Below, in pieces: positions 54,201-61,649 of a stretch of 64,000 nt of DNA. Position numbers and translations under genes: made by a program. The number at the start of each line of letters is the position of its first letter. The stretch's first letter is position 1. The notes under the pieces are model-generated. The model ran no database searches and was not told the origin of the DNA. It saw only the letters and a list, made by a program, of their open reading frames with translations. The stretch comes from Olsenella sp. KGMB02461 (GTDB taxonomy: Bacteria; Actinomycetota; Coriobacteriia; Coriobacteriales; Atopobiaceae), in assembly GCF_012584445.1 (NCBI RefSeq), contig NZ_JABAHI010000008.1:496001-560000 (forward strand), read 5' to 3'.

Positions 54201-54233
54201 AAGCCCTCCCAGAATTCTGGAGACCAGGCATGA
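51216..54233 (+). CDS. ppk: Polyphosphate kinase 1 with basic N- and C-terminal tails
   Basis: PPK1 builds inorganic polyphosphate from ATP. The 1005-residue product is about 300 longer than typical family members. The PPK core begins near residue 104 (NREVSWLRFDDRVLTEA). It includes the catalytic-histidine segment YKCHSKICQI near 535 and TCLGTGNFNEKTARLYSDF near 560, and ends near residue 790. Residues 1-100 are lysine-rich and probably disordered (MAKKKHSKKDGKKKKRHAG). From about 830 an Ala/Pro-rich linker runs to a helical, Arg/Lys-rich end. Both tails could bind polyphosphate. The gene ends in an ATGA overlap with the methyltransferase gene. Confidence 0.93.
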   Translation: MAKKKHSKKDGKKKKRHAGTEAAPGTPALKAAEKRGRPHKKEGAKAQLSEAQRKAAKQAARKAIGTKATKDYAATSVKAGHISSEKVRAHSSHKSKRDYSYTQNREVSWLRFDDRVLTEALTPEVPLFERLKFCAIFQSNLDEWFMIRVGGLSTLEYVKNPPRDNKSDMTPKEQLEVLFDMIPNYLGRQQEAFHAIERQLMRFGLTRVDTAHFDDRDNVAVGRYFDRAVAPVLSPLVVDPRHPFPNLRNGQLYVMCALDAGAEGELLGMVEVPPNAPRVVPLPSDSNNFRYTLIEDVIAQGLSHSDLFNTYVPAKTCVVRVTRNADIDPDGEGVEEEEDYRQHMKKILRRRMRLDPVRVELQGTLGEHLEEFVREELGLSPERVSRLDIPLDLSYVYGLEGKLPARHRSALLFEPFEPQQSAMVDPARPMREQVMDHDVLLYYPYESMKPLLDLVHQAATDDDCISIRITLYRVATRSRLCESLITAAENGKEVTVLMELRARFDEKNNIEWAERLSQAGCTVIYGSEGYKCHSKICQIAYHDKDGISRITCLGTGNFNEKTARLYSDFMLMTAHKGIGEDGNAFFRNLTLGNLHGTYKYLGVAPVGLKPLIMRGIDREISRVKAGSPGRIFMKMNSLTDRDVIDKIAEATQAGVSVTLIVRGICCIRPAIPGKTQGLEVRQIVGRLLEHSRVYAFGEHVDTLYLSSADMMTRNTERRVEIAYPVLDDTCRELVIEYMDLQLSDNVKARRLSPEGTWEAIPVEPDEPLVNSQEVLIALAYHHAQLKQAPGGTPAPLSPELASLPPDVIRRLISIFSDYPLKLEPEVTAVAAPTQADDLHDLETAGDLVPPEIFESHPVAIPDRPANERPQDIAQDQAALAAAAQAPVPAPQTADTPSPAEKPAPQEAASTPEIPENPVTANVVDDGTPQAKPDAFIVKRAPGRIATAFSLIRLGLRTLIAGPEAALAAQSKADERNAKEERRRAERRARRSQKGSKPSQNSGDQA
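53909..53921 (-). repeat. Dispersed motif copy (perfect consensus)
   Basis: Minus-strand GGGCTTCTCGGCA, antisense to ppk, where the plus strand reads Ala-Glu-Lys-Pro in the C-terminal linker. Confidence 0.6.
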
Positions 54234-55546
54234 GACTCGAGGTAGAGCGCTTTTCCTACGGCCCCGACTCCATCGCCCACGCCCCCGACGGCCGCGTGGT
54301 CTTTGTGTCGGGCGCCGTCCCTGGAGACATCGTAGAGGCGCAGGTGACCAAAGAAACAACCCGCAGCCTTAAGGCCGCATGCACCCAGGTGCTCGAGCCT
54401 TCCCCTTATCGGGTGAAGTCGCGCTGCCCCTATTCGGAGGTCTGCGGAGGCTGCCCTTGGGCTTCGGCATCCTATGACTTCCAGCTCTCAGCCAAGCGCA
54501 AAAACGTGGTCTCATCCCTCGTGCGCATTGGGCGCTTTGGCCAAGAGCATGCCCAGCGGCTGGCAGCCCCCGCTCAATCCTGCGGCGACAGCTGGGGCTA
54601 TCGCAACAAGATCGAGCTGGCCGTGGGCCACCAAGGCCAGCGCACCATTGTGGGCATGCATCCCGCCAAAGGAACCGCCCCCATCAAAGTGGACCGCTGC
54701 CTGCTGTTGGACCCTGTGGCAGAAAAGCTCGTCAAGGGAGTCTCCGGCGCCCTATCCTATGTGGCCTCCAGCCATCAATTGGAGCTGGAGCGCGTGGGGA
54801 TTAGGGCTTCTCGGCGCACCCGCGACATCGAAGTGGCCCTCTGGACCTCCCCCGGCGCTTTTCCCCGAGCCCATATGGCCAAAGTGCTGGGAGATGCCGC
54901 CAAGCCCACCTCGGTGGTGCGCGTGCTGTCCAAAGGCCCCCAGAAGGCCCGCAAGGTCTCCGGAGTCGAAGTGCTCTCAGGAACAGGCTCTTGGTCTGAA
55001 CGCATCTTAGATGAGACGCTCCGGGTAAGTGCTCCGTCGTTTTTCCAGGTCAACACCAAAGGTGCCGATAAACTCGTCAACCTGGTACTGGAAGGTTTGA
55101 ATCCTTGCGAAGACGATCTGGCCATGGATCTTTATAGCGGCGCCGGAACCTTCACGATACCGCTGGCTCGCAGATGCGCCTTTGTGGATGCGGTCGAGTC
55201 CTACGGCCCCGCTGTGCGCGACCTGCGCCGCAATCTGGAGATGAACTCCATCGACAATGGCGATCCTGTGGGCGGCGATGCAGACCGCGAATTCCCGGAT
55301 TCAGAGGCAGACGTCATCGTGGTAGACCCCCCCCGAGCAGGTCTGGCCGCCTCTGTGGTAGAAAAGCTATCTCGCCAACCCGCCCGAGCCATCGCCTATG
55401 TCTCCTGCGACCCGGCGACGTTGGCGCGCGATCTGGAGCGCTTTGGAGCCCAAGGAGTCTTCGAGCCGGTCTCGGTCACGCCTGTGGATCTCTTCCCTCA
55501 AACGTTCCACATAGAAACTGTCACCATCTTGAAGCGGCGCGGCTAA
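54230..55546 (+). CDS. RNA (uracil-5-)-methyltransferase of the TrmA/RlmD family
   Basis: The 438-residue product methylates a uridine in rRNA or tRNA with S-adenosylmethionine. It has an N-terminal TRAM domain (1-55) and the cluster cysteines in CPYSEVCGGCPW (64-75). The SAM domain follows, with FFQVN near 270, DLYSGAGTFTIPLA near 300, DPPRAG near 360, the catalytic Cys in SCDPATLARDL near 390, and a final HIETVTIL. Which uridine is modified cannot be read from sequence. The ATG overlaps the ppk stop. A motif copy at 54804 is read in yet another frame (Ala-Ser-Arg-Arg). Confidence 0.9.
   Translation: MRLEVERFSYGPDSIAHAPDGRVVFVSGAVPGDIVEAQVTKETTRSLKAACTQVLEPSPYRVKSRCPYSEVCGGCPWASASYDFQLSAKRKNVVSSLVRIGRFGQEHAQRLAAPAQSCGDSWGYRNKIELAVGHQGQRTIVGMHPAKGTAPIKVDRCLLLDPVAEKLVKGVSGALSYVASSHQLELERVGIRASRRTRDIEVALWTSPGAFPRAHMAKVLGDAAKPTSVVRVLSKGPQKARKVSGVEVLSGTGSWSERILDETLRVSAPSFFQVNTKGADKLVNLVLEGLNPCEDDLAMDLYSGAGTFTIPLARRCAFVDAVESYGPAVRDLRRNLEMNSIDNGDPVGGDADREFPDSEADVIVVDPPRAGLAASVVEKLSRQPARAIAYVSCDPATLARDLERFGAQGVFEPVSVTPVDLFPQTFHIETVTILKRRG
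54804..54816 (+). repeat. Dispersed motif copy (last base differs)
   Basis: GGGCTTCTCGGCG inside the methyltransferase gene, read as Ala-Ser-Arg-Arg. This is a different frame from the other coding copies. Confidence 0.5.
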
Positions 55547-55579
55547 GCCGCGAGGCAATCTTTTCACTCTCTTGGTATA

Positions 55580-55620
55580 CAGTCAGGCGGTCTCCCCTCC
55601 TTGGGCAGGCCGCCTGACTG
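55580..55620. terminator. Hairpin between convergent genes
   Basis: CAGTCAGGCGG and CCGCCTGACTG form a perfect 11-bp stem with a 19-base loop between the plus-strand methyltransferase and the minus-strand peptidase. T-runs are weak on both sides. Confidence 0.6.
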
Positions 55621-55643
55621 CTCGATTAGAGAGGCGCCACAGG

Positions 55644-56627
55644 CTAGCGGCCCGCAGCTCCGGGGAAGCCAAAGGCATCATGGGCAGCAGCGCAACCTCG
55701 AGCGATAGCCTGAGCCAGCGCCTTTTGGGCCAAGACGCCCACCACGTCTACCGGGCAGTCCACTTTGCCTGTGGCCAGCACAAAGACCGAATCGCCGTCG
55801 TTGGTGGTGTGGGTGGGCACAATGGCGTGGGCATAGCCGTCAGAGGCCATCTGAGCCACCTTGGTGGCTTGTGCTTTAGTCAAGCGGGCGTTGGCCACCA
55901 CGCAGGAGATGGTGGTATTGGTGCGCGGAGCATCTGCTGAGAGCACGTCGAGGGGCATAGAAGCCATTTTCGCCACTACATCGAGGGGCTTGTCGGCAAT
56001 GACCTCGGAGTCAGGAGCCACACGGGCTCCCGCAATAGGATTGCCTGTAGCAGGATCAAAGACGCTGCCTACGGCATTCACTGCTGCCACTGCAGTGCAG
56101 GTAACAGCTCCCGCGGTCTCTGTGGCCCAGCCCAGGCCGCCCTTCATGGCGCAGTCGGGACCCAAGAACTTACCTACCGTGCAGCCCATGCCTGCTCCCA
56201 GATTGCCCATGAGAGGCTCTGTGAGCGCCAGGTGGTCTAGGGCATCTGCCACAGCCTCTTGGCCGCTATGGGCATCTGGGCGCACATGGGGATTGCTCAC
56301 AGCCAGATCGAAGAGACAGGCTCCTGTCACGATGGGCACCCGCGCGATGCCCAAGTCCAAACCAATGGAGCGGCGCTCCAGCTCCTCTGCAGCCCCTGAA
56401 GAGGCGGCGAGGCCAAAGGCCGATCCACCGGACAGCATGACGGCATGGACTTGATCCACAGTCTCCTCGGGACGCAGCAGATCGGTCTCGCGGGTAGCAG
56501 GAGCGCCGCCAGCCACATCTACCGCTCCAATAGCCCCTTGGGGCGCCACGATCACCGTGCACCCGGTTCCTGCCTCCACCTGGGTCCAATTTCCCAGATA
56601 CACATCGTCAAAACCCGGCAGCAGCAT
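55644..56627 (-). CDS. P1-family (DmpA-like) peptidase
   Basis: The 327-residue product belongs to the P1 family of self-processing aminopeptidases. These cut between a Gly/Asn and a Ser/Thr that becomes the N-terminal nucleophile. Conserved parts are the HAVMLSGGSAFGLAASSG segment near 85, GNLGAGMGCTVGK near 165 and TNTTISCVVANARL near 245, where the second Thr is the likely nucleophile. The ATG at 56627 has GGGAG upstream and is chosen over a frame reaching into maf. Substrate is unknown; small peptides or beta-amino peptides are typical. Confidence 0.88.
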   Translation of the reverse strand: MLLPGFDDVYLGNWTQVEAGTGCTVIVAPQGAIGAVDVAGGAPATRETDLLRPEETVDQVHAVMLSGGSAFGLAASSGAAEELERRSIGLDLGIARVPIVTGACLFDLAVSNPHVRPDAHSGQEAVADALDHLALTEPLMGNLGAGMGCTVGKFLGPDCAMKGGLGWATETAGAVTCTAVAAVNAVGSVFDPATGNPIAGARVAPDSEVIADKPLDVVAKMASMPLDVLSADAPRTNTTISCVVANARLTKAQATKVAQMASDGYAHAIVPTHTTNDGDSVFVLATGKVDCPVDVVGVLAQKALAQAIARGCAAAHDAFGFPGAAGR

Positions 56628-56658
56628 AGCTTCTCTCCCTCTCAGGTCATCTCTTTTG

Positions 56659-57270
56659 CTAGAGGCCCACAACAGGCCCGAAGGCGTGAGGGGCAAAAGC
56701 TCGTAGCTCCCGCACCACCTGGGCCACCGGCAACCCCACTACCGTATCGTAATTTCCCTGAATCTCCTTCACCAAGAGCCGACCTAATCCCTGAATGCCG
56801 TAGGCCCCCGCTTTGTCCGCAGGCTCCCCCGTCGCCACATAGGCTTGGATCTCTTGGGAATTAAGCTCGTAGAACTTCACTGCGCAGGTGTTGGAGAAGG
56901 TGAGATGGCGCCAGTCTTTAGGCGCCGGCGCTCCTTCTTGCGGGCGCTCTATGAGCGCGCAGCCGGTAGAGACATGGTGGGTCTTGCCTGAGAGTTCTCC
57001 CAGCATGGAGCGGGCATCCTCAGGTGACGTCGGCTTTCCCAATACGACGCCGTCGAGCCATACCAAGGTATCGGCAGCCAGCACCACCTCGCCGGGCTCA
57101 GCCGCCTGAGCCACTGCCAGAGCTTTGGTGCGTGCCAAACGCTCTACCAGCGACACGGGGTCTTCGCCCAGCAGGGGCGTCTCATCGATATTGGCAGGAA
57201 TGACGCGAAACTCGATTCCCACCTCAGAAAGCAGCTGAGAGCGACGAGGTGACGCGGACGCCAAGATCAT
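56659..57270 (-). CDS. maf: Maf-family nucleoside triphosphate pyrophosphatase
   Basis: Maf proteins hydrolyse non-canonical or modified nucleotides and affect septum formation. The 203-residue product has the starting motif LASASPRRSQLL (3-14), AADTLVWLDG near 66, GKPTSPEDA, the KAGAYGIQG motif near 153 and NYDTVVGLP near 172. These are all expected residues. It lies 53 bases after the DJ-1-like gene and 31 bases before the peptidase gene, so the three probably form one transcript. Confidence 0.93.
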   Translation of the reverse strand: MILASASPRRSQLLSEVGIEFRVIPANIDETPLLGEDPVSLVERLARTKALAVAQAAEPGEVVLAADTLVWLDGVVLGKPTSPEDARSMLGELSGKTHHVSTGCALIERPQEGAPAPKDWRHLTFSNTCAVKFYELNSQEIQAYVATGEPADKAGAYGIQGLGRLLVKEIQGNYDTVVGLPVAQVVRELRAFAPHAFGPVVGL

Positions 57271-57323
57271 AGGTGCATCCTTTTTCTAGGGTAGCCAGGG
57301 ACAATGAGCTAAAAGCTTGAAGA

Positions 57324-57887
57324 CTAATCCACAAGCATGGCGCTGGCAACGCTCTGTGCCGCCTCAGGGCCAAGGAGCGCCGTGGTAAGCGCCAGGCCAA
57401 AAGGCACGGCGAAGGCAGGACCCGAGCCGGTGATGAGGTTTTTATCGGTATAGACGCCGTTTTTCTCTGGGCGCACGCCGGCAGGAAAATCAACGTCGCA
57501 CCCGGGATAGCAGGTGGCAGTGCGGCCGTCGAGCAGATGCTGCTCGGCCAGGAGCATGGGGCCTGCGCAAATGGCGCCCAAAAGCTCGCCTGCGTTCATG
57601 CGGCGGGCGATCTCGTCTGTCACCAGGGGGCATTGGCGCAGATTGTCGACCCCGCCCATGCCGCCTGGGATGACCACCAAATCGTAGGCGGACAGGTCGC
57701 GCGTGCCCAGCTGAGCGGTACAGGAGACGAGCACGCCATTGGAGGTGGCGACCTGCCCGGTGTCGCCGGTGCAAGCGATGGTGTCGACCTCGACGCCAGC
57801 ACGCGTCATGACGTCCAGGGGAGCCAGGCCTTCGATGGTCTCAAAGCCGTCGGCCATACAGATTGCACAGGTTTTCTTTGATGCCAT
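57324..57887 (-). CDS. DJ-1/PfpI-family protein
   Basis: The 187-residue product has the flavodoxin-like DJ-1 fold: the FETIE segment with the conserved Glu near 16, VVIPGGMGGVDNL near 70 and the nucleophile Cys in GAICAGP near 105. YPGCDVDF follows. Family roles include glyoxalase-like deglycation and redox sensing; which one applies is not visible. The ATG at 57887 has GAGGAT upstream. It is divergent from the HAD gene, with the small inverted repeat CTGATA/TATCAG (57964-57982) between them. Confidence 0.87.
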   Translation of the reverse strand: MASKKTCAICMADGFETIEGLAPLDVMTRAGVEVDTIACTGDTGQVATSNGVLVSCTAQLGTRDLSAYDLVVIPGGMGGVDNLRQCPLVTDEIARRMNAGELLGAICAGPMLLAEQHLLDGRTATCYPGCDVDFPAGVRPEKNGVYTDKNLITGSGPAFAVPFGLALTTALLGPEAAQSVASAMLVD

Positions 57888-58085
57888 AGCTCTATCCTCT
57901 CCAAGAGATTTGTTATTTGTGCAGCTAAAAGGTCAAAGGGCGCCCTTGGCGCATCTGGACCCCCTGATAAGTAATCTATCAGTGAGCCCCGCTGGCCCTG
58001 AAGCCATTGTGGCCTCATGTACCCAAACTAGCTGGCCTATCATGGAAACCACAGACACCCACGCACACCTTTGAGGAGCTCGCCT

Positions 58086-58925
58086 ATGTATCGTATCGTC
58101 GCCAGCGATATGGATGAAACCTTTTTGAATTATGACGCCGCGATCCCCGAGGCCAATCTTGAGGCCGTACACCAGATGCGCCAGCTGGGCGTGCATTTTG
58201 TGATCGCAACCGGCCGCCCCTATTTCTCCATCGCCAAAGATCTGGAGGCGTTGGGCCTCGCCGGCAACCCCGACGAGTTTGCCATCACCATCAACGGCGC
58301 GCTGGTCAAAGCCTGCGACGGCACCGTGGTGGGCAGCCATCCTCTGGACCACTCCATCGTGAGGCGCCTTATCGACTTTGCGGTGGACCATGACCTCTGC
58401 CTGCATCTTTACGGCCCTGAGGCCACCTATGTATGGAACATGAATCCCAACGAGTGGGACTTTTTGAGCGGCCGCATGGAGGTCGTCGAGCTCACCTTGG
58501 ACCAGATGCGTGCTCTGGAATGCCCCATCTACAAGGTGCTGGTGGAAAACGAGGATACCCAAGTCCTCCACGATATCCGTGACCAGGCATTTGCCCAGAT
58601 GCCCGACCTGGCCTCCAAAGTGGAGACGGTCTTTTCTTCCGACCGCTACGTGGAGTTCAACACTGCAGGGGTCTCCAAAGGCGCAGGCCTCAAGGATGTC
58701 GCCGATCGTCTGGGCGTGCCCATGCAAGACACCATCGCCGTAGGCGACGCGGTCAACGACCTGGCCATGCTCAAGGCTGCAGGCGCAGGCTGCGTGGTGG
58801 CCAACGTGAGCGACCTTCTGCGCCCCCTCCTGCCCCAAGACACCTGCTACCTCCACTCCAACTGCGCCGAGGGCTGCATGTCAGAGGTCTTGAACGACCT
58901 CATCATTCCTTCGATGGATAAGTAG
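58086..58925 (+). CDS. HAD-superfamily (Cof-type) phosphatase
   Basis: The 279-residue product is a Cof/YwpJ-type HAD phosphatase. Motif I is ASDMDETFLN (Asp8, Asp10), motif II is the Thr in FVIATGRPY near 44, motif III is the lysine in SKGAGLKDVADRLG near 200, and motif IV is GDAVNDLAML near 222. A C2 cap lies between about 85 and 185. Sugar phosphates or flavin mononucleotide are common substrates. The ATG at 58086 has GAGGAG 7 bases upstream. An inverted pair of the dispersed motif core follows directly after the stop. Confidence 0.92.
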   Translation: MYRIVASDMDETFLNYDAAIPEANLEAVHQMRQLGVHFVIATGRPYFSIAKDLEALGLAGNPDEFAITINGALVKACDGTVVGSHPLDHSIVRRLIDFAVDHDLCLHLYGPEATYVWNMNPNEWDFLSGRMEVVELTLDQMRALECPIYKVLVENEDTQVLHDIRDQAFAQMPDLASKVETVFSSDRYVEFNTAGVSKGAGLKDVADRLGVPMQDTIAVGDAVNDLAMLKAAGAGCVVANVSDLLRPLLPQDTCYLHSNCAEGCMSEVLNDLIIPSMDK

Positions 58926-58936
58926 CGTAGCTTTCC

Positions 58937-58980
58937 AGCCGAGAAACGCCTCCATCCTGATGGGGCGCCCTTCTCGGCTG
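58937..58980 (+). repeat. Inverted pair of the CCGAGAA/TTCTCGG core after the HAD gene
   Basis: CAGCCGAGAA (58936-58945) pairs perfectly with TTCTCGGCTG (58971-58980), with a second GCC/GGC pairing inside. It starts 11 bases after the stop codon. The two arms are oppositely oriented copies of the motif core. Confidence 0.65.
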
Positions 58981-58996
58981 CACTTCAATGGATGAA

Positions 58997-59040
58997 CTAA
59001 AACGAGACCTGCAGCCAATGGGTTGCAGGTCTCGTTTTAG
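58997..59040. terminator. Bidirectional terminator between HAD and glycosyltransferase genes
   Basis: A 20-bp stem (left arm 58997-59016, right arm 59021-59040, one G-T pair) has AAAA/TTTT ends, giving a T-run in both directions between convergent genes. Confidence 0.9.
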
Positions 59041-59070
59041 TTACGGCTATAAAGCGCCAGGAGCGCGTAG

Positions 59071-60120
59071 CTAGTTGAACTTAACCACCTTTGAGATGAC
59101 TTTGTAGAGGCCGATGGAGGTCTTCTCGCCCATCTTGGTGGGCAGGTTGGAGCCGATGCCGATGAGGCCCTTGCGGCAGTAGTTATACATCTTTTTATCA
59201 TACTGCTTGAAGTACTCCCAGAGGGCGTCGCAGTTAAGGCGGGCATCGGGAACCTCGGACATCCGGGCGAAGATGGAGCACACGGCCATCATGATGTTCA
59301 TATAGTCCAACATATAGGTGCGCAGCTTGGAACTGTCAACGTCCTCGTAGAGATGGTAGGCGTCCATCATGATGCGGGTCACACGCAGCTGCTGGTCGAT
59401 GCGGCTGGCCATGACCTTCTCGTTGACTGACTGGTCCTCGCGGCCAATGAAATAGCGGTAAAGGTCCACGTCCAGGTAGTAGAGGGTCTTGCAGCGAGGC
59501 AGGGGCACATACGCATAGATGTTGTCTACGTAGAAGGTGTGGGCAGGCATGGGGATGCCGCCGGAGCGCAGTACGTCAGTGCGATAGCACAGGGCATGCA
59601 TGAGCAGATTTTGGTCGTAGCCAAAGTGGCCGATCTTATCCCAGGTGAGCACCTTGTTGCGGCGCAGGGCGAACTTGTAGTCGATGACGTTCTGCTTGCC
59701 ATCTTCCACATGCTCATAGACGTAGTTGGTGACCACCAAGTCAACGCGCACGTCGTAGTTGATAAAGCTGCGCAACGTTTTCAAGAGCTTTGAGAGGGCG
59801 GGGCCGTCGTACCAGTCGTCAGAGTCGCACACCTTGAAGTAAACGCCGTCTGCCTCATTGAGCGCTGCCAGCACAGCAATGCCATGGCCGCCGTTCTCCT
59901 GATGAATGGCCTTGACCAAGTTGGGATACCTGCGTTCCCAGTCTTGAGCCTTCTCAAAGGTGTTGTCTTTGGTCGAGCCATCGTCGACGATGATCACTTG
60001 GATGTCATCTGCGTAGTCTGCCCCTTCGAGGATGGATGAGATGGCGTGATCCATATACTCGGCGGAGTTGTAGCAGGGAATGCCAACGGATAGTGTCTTC
60101 ATCATGGGCGAGTAATCCAT
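59071..60120 (-). CDS. Family 2 glycosyltransferase
   Basis: The 349-residue product is a GT-A fold enzyme: SVGIPCYNSAEYMDHAI at the N-terminus, VIIVDDGSTKDNT near 42, the DxD-like CDSDDWYDG near 93, and a helical C-terminal part with no clear membrane helix. Start is uncertain; ATG at 60120, 60105 or 60102 are all possible and none has a strong ribosome site. Next to UDP-galactopyranose mutase it may add galactofuranose or another sugar to a surface polymer (inference). The gene begins 73 bases after the glf stop. Confidence 0.82.
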   Translation of the reverse strand: MDYSPMMKTLSVGIPCYNSAEYMDHAISSILEGADYADDIQVIIVDDGSTKDNTFEKAQDWERRYPNLVKAIHQENGGHGIAVLAALNEADGVYFKVCDSDDWYDGPALSKLLKTLRSFINYDVRVDLVVTNYVYEHVEDGKQNVIDYKFALRRNKVLTWDKIGHFGYDQNLLMHALCYRTDVLRSGGIPMPAHTFYVDNIYAYVPLPRCKTLYYLDVDLYRYFIGREDQSVNEKVMASRIDQQLRVTRIMMDAYHLYEDVDSSKLRTYMLDYMNIMMAVCSIFARMSEVPDARLNCDALWEYFKQYDKKMYNYCRKGLIGIGSNLPTKMGEKTSIGLYKVISKVVKFN

Positions 60121-60193
60121 TTCGTCTTTTGCCGTGCATAGCTCAAGGATGCGCGCCTCGCCAGGAGACGTGCACGCCTGGGGGGGCCTGAGG

Positions 60194-61399
60194 TTAGTTG
60201 TGGGCGGCCATAAGGTCGTCGGAGAGCGCCAAGGCCGAAGCGGTGACGCCATCCATATCGTAATAGCGATACTCGGCTAGGCGGCCCACGGGATGGAAGT
60301 TGGCCAGGTGGCTCACGCGATCGCGATAAGCCTTATAAAGCTCCTGGTTTTGAGGCTCCAGGATGGCGTAGTAGGGGGTCATGCCCTCGCCGCGCACATA
60401 GGGCTGGGGATACTCGCGCATGATAGTGGTGATGCCGGGCATCTCTTGGCCGGTCATGTTTTTGAACTCGGTGATGCGGGTGAAGTCCTCGCTGGTGGTG
60501 TAGTTGACGGTGCCCACTGGCTGGAAGCGGTCCATATCCAGAGTCTCAAAGCGCATGTCCAGGCTGCGATAAGGCAGATCGCCCAGATCGCACCCAAAGA
60601 GCTCGTCCAGAGGACCGGTGTAGATGACTTCGCCGCCGTAGGGCTTGCCCTGCACCATCACATGCTCTGGGGTGACCTCTAAGATGTCGCGGGCGTCCAC
60701 GTTCACAAAGACGTCGATGAGGTCGTGGTCCAGCATGCGCTCGAACATGCGGGTGTAGCCCTCCTCGGGCATGCCCTGGAATGGCTGTGCCGGGAAGTAG
60801 CGGTCGTCATCGCCAATGAAGATGGGCACGCGACCGGTGATGGACGGATCGATCTCATCAGGCGTCTTGCCCCACTGCTTCATGGTGTAGTAAAGGAAGA
60901 CGTTCTCGTAGACGTAGTCTGCCACCTCTTGCAGGTCAGGGTCGTTCTTCTCGCGCAGATCCATGATGGGCACCTTTTTGTTCTCGCCAAAGGTGGCCAC
61001 CAGCTTGCGGTAGAGCTCTTCTCCGCGCTCCTCGCCAAAGGCCAGTTTGAGGCTGGCGTGGTTGAAGGGCACCGGCATGAGAGTGCCGTGGATGTCTGCC
61101 AAGACACGATGCTGGTAGTCTGTCCAGCCGGTGAAGCGCGACAAGAACTCGTTCACACGCTCATTGAAGGTGTGATAGATGTGCGGGCCATAGACATGGA
61201 CCAGGATGCCTGCCTCGTCGTAGGCATCGTAGGCATTGCCGGCAATGTGATCGCGGCGCTCGAGAACGGCCACCTTGAAACCGCAGCCTTCAGCCAGGCG
61301 GCGGGCACAGACGGCCCCCGCATAGCCGGCGCCAACCACGAGCATGTCGTAGTCAGCAGCATTAAAGGTGTTTGGCAGTCCGCAGGACAGCTCCATCAT
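60194..61399 (-). CDS. glf: UDP-galactopyranose mutase
   Basis: Glf isomerises UDP-galactopyranose to UDP-galactofuranose with FAD. The 401-residue product has the FAD motif VVGAGYAGAVCARRLAE (20-36), ERRDHIAGNAYD near 46, GPHIYHTFNERV near 72 and the conserved NYTTSEDFTRITEFKNMTG near 302. Both active-site arginine regions are present. GAGGGG precedes the ATG at 61399. Galactofuranose is therefore likely to be part of the cell envelope, made with the glycosyltransferase that follows. Confidence 0.94.
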   Translation of the reverse strand: MMELSCGLPNTFNAADYDMLVVGAGYAGAVCARRLAEGCGFKVAVLERRDHIAGNAYDAYDEAGILVHVYGPHIYHTFNERVNEFLSRFTGWTDYQHRVLADIHGTLMPVPFNHASLKLAFGEERGEELYRKLVATFGENKKVPIMDLREKNDPDLQEVADYVYENVFLYYTMKQWGKTPDEIDPSITGRVPIFIGDDDRYFPAQPFQGMPEEGYTRMFERMLDHDLIDVFVNVDARDILEVTPEHVMVQGKPYGGEVIYTGPLDELFGCDLGDLPYRSLDMRFETLDMDRFQPVGTVNYTTSEDFTRITEFKNMTGQEMPGITTIMREYPQPYVRGEGMTPYYAILEPQNQELYKAYRDRVSHLANFHPVGRLAEYRYYDMDGVTASALALSDDLMAAHN

Positions 61400-61522
61400 G
61401 AATTACCCCTCTGTTCGTGTGGAAGTTTGGGCCAAAAGGTATACCTACGACCGCAAACCCAGGTGAGCCAAAGGATAAGCCCTAGGTAGAAGGACTTCTT
61501 TCCGTAGTTGGTCCCTGTTCTG

Positions 61523-61551
61523 TTCGAAATGGTATCACGGGTATCTATAAT
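61523..61551 (+). promoter_or_regulatory. Candidate promoter of pta
   Basis: A perfect TATAAT (61546-61551) has TTCGAA 17 bases upstream, a poor -35. It lies about 100 bases before the pta start, in otherwise non-coding sequence. Confidence 0.5.
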
Positions 61552-61649
61552 GGTCGCCATAGGCAACGGCTCGCCACGATATAGGCACGTCCTCGAAAAT
61601 GCGGGCCCTGCCCACAAGAGAGCATCTCACACGTAGAGAGGGAGTTGGA

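Noticed and set aside
57964-57982. Small inverted repeat CTGATA/TATCAG between the DJ-1 and HAD genes as an operator
   Set aside because: Six-base arms are too short to stand out from chance without comparison to other genomes.
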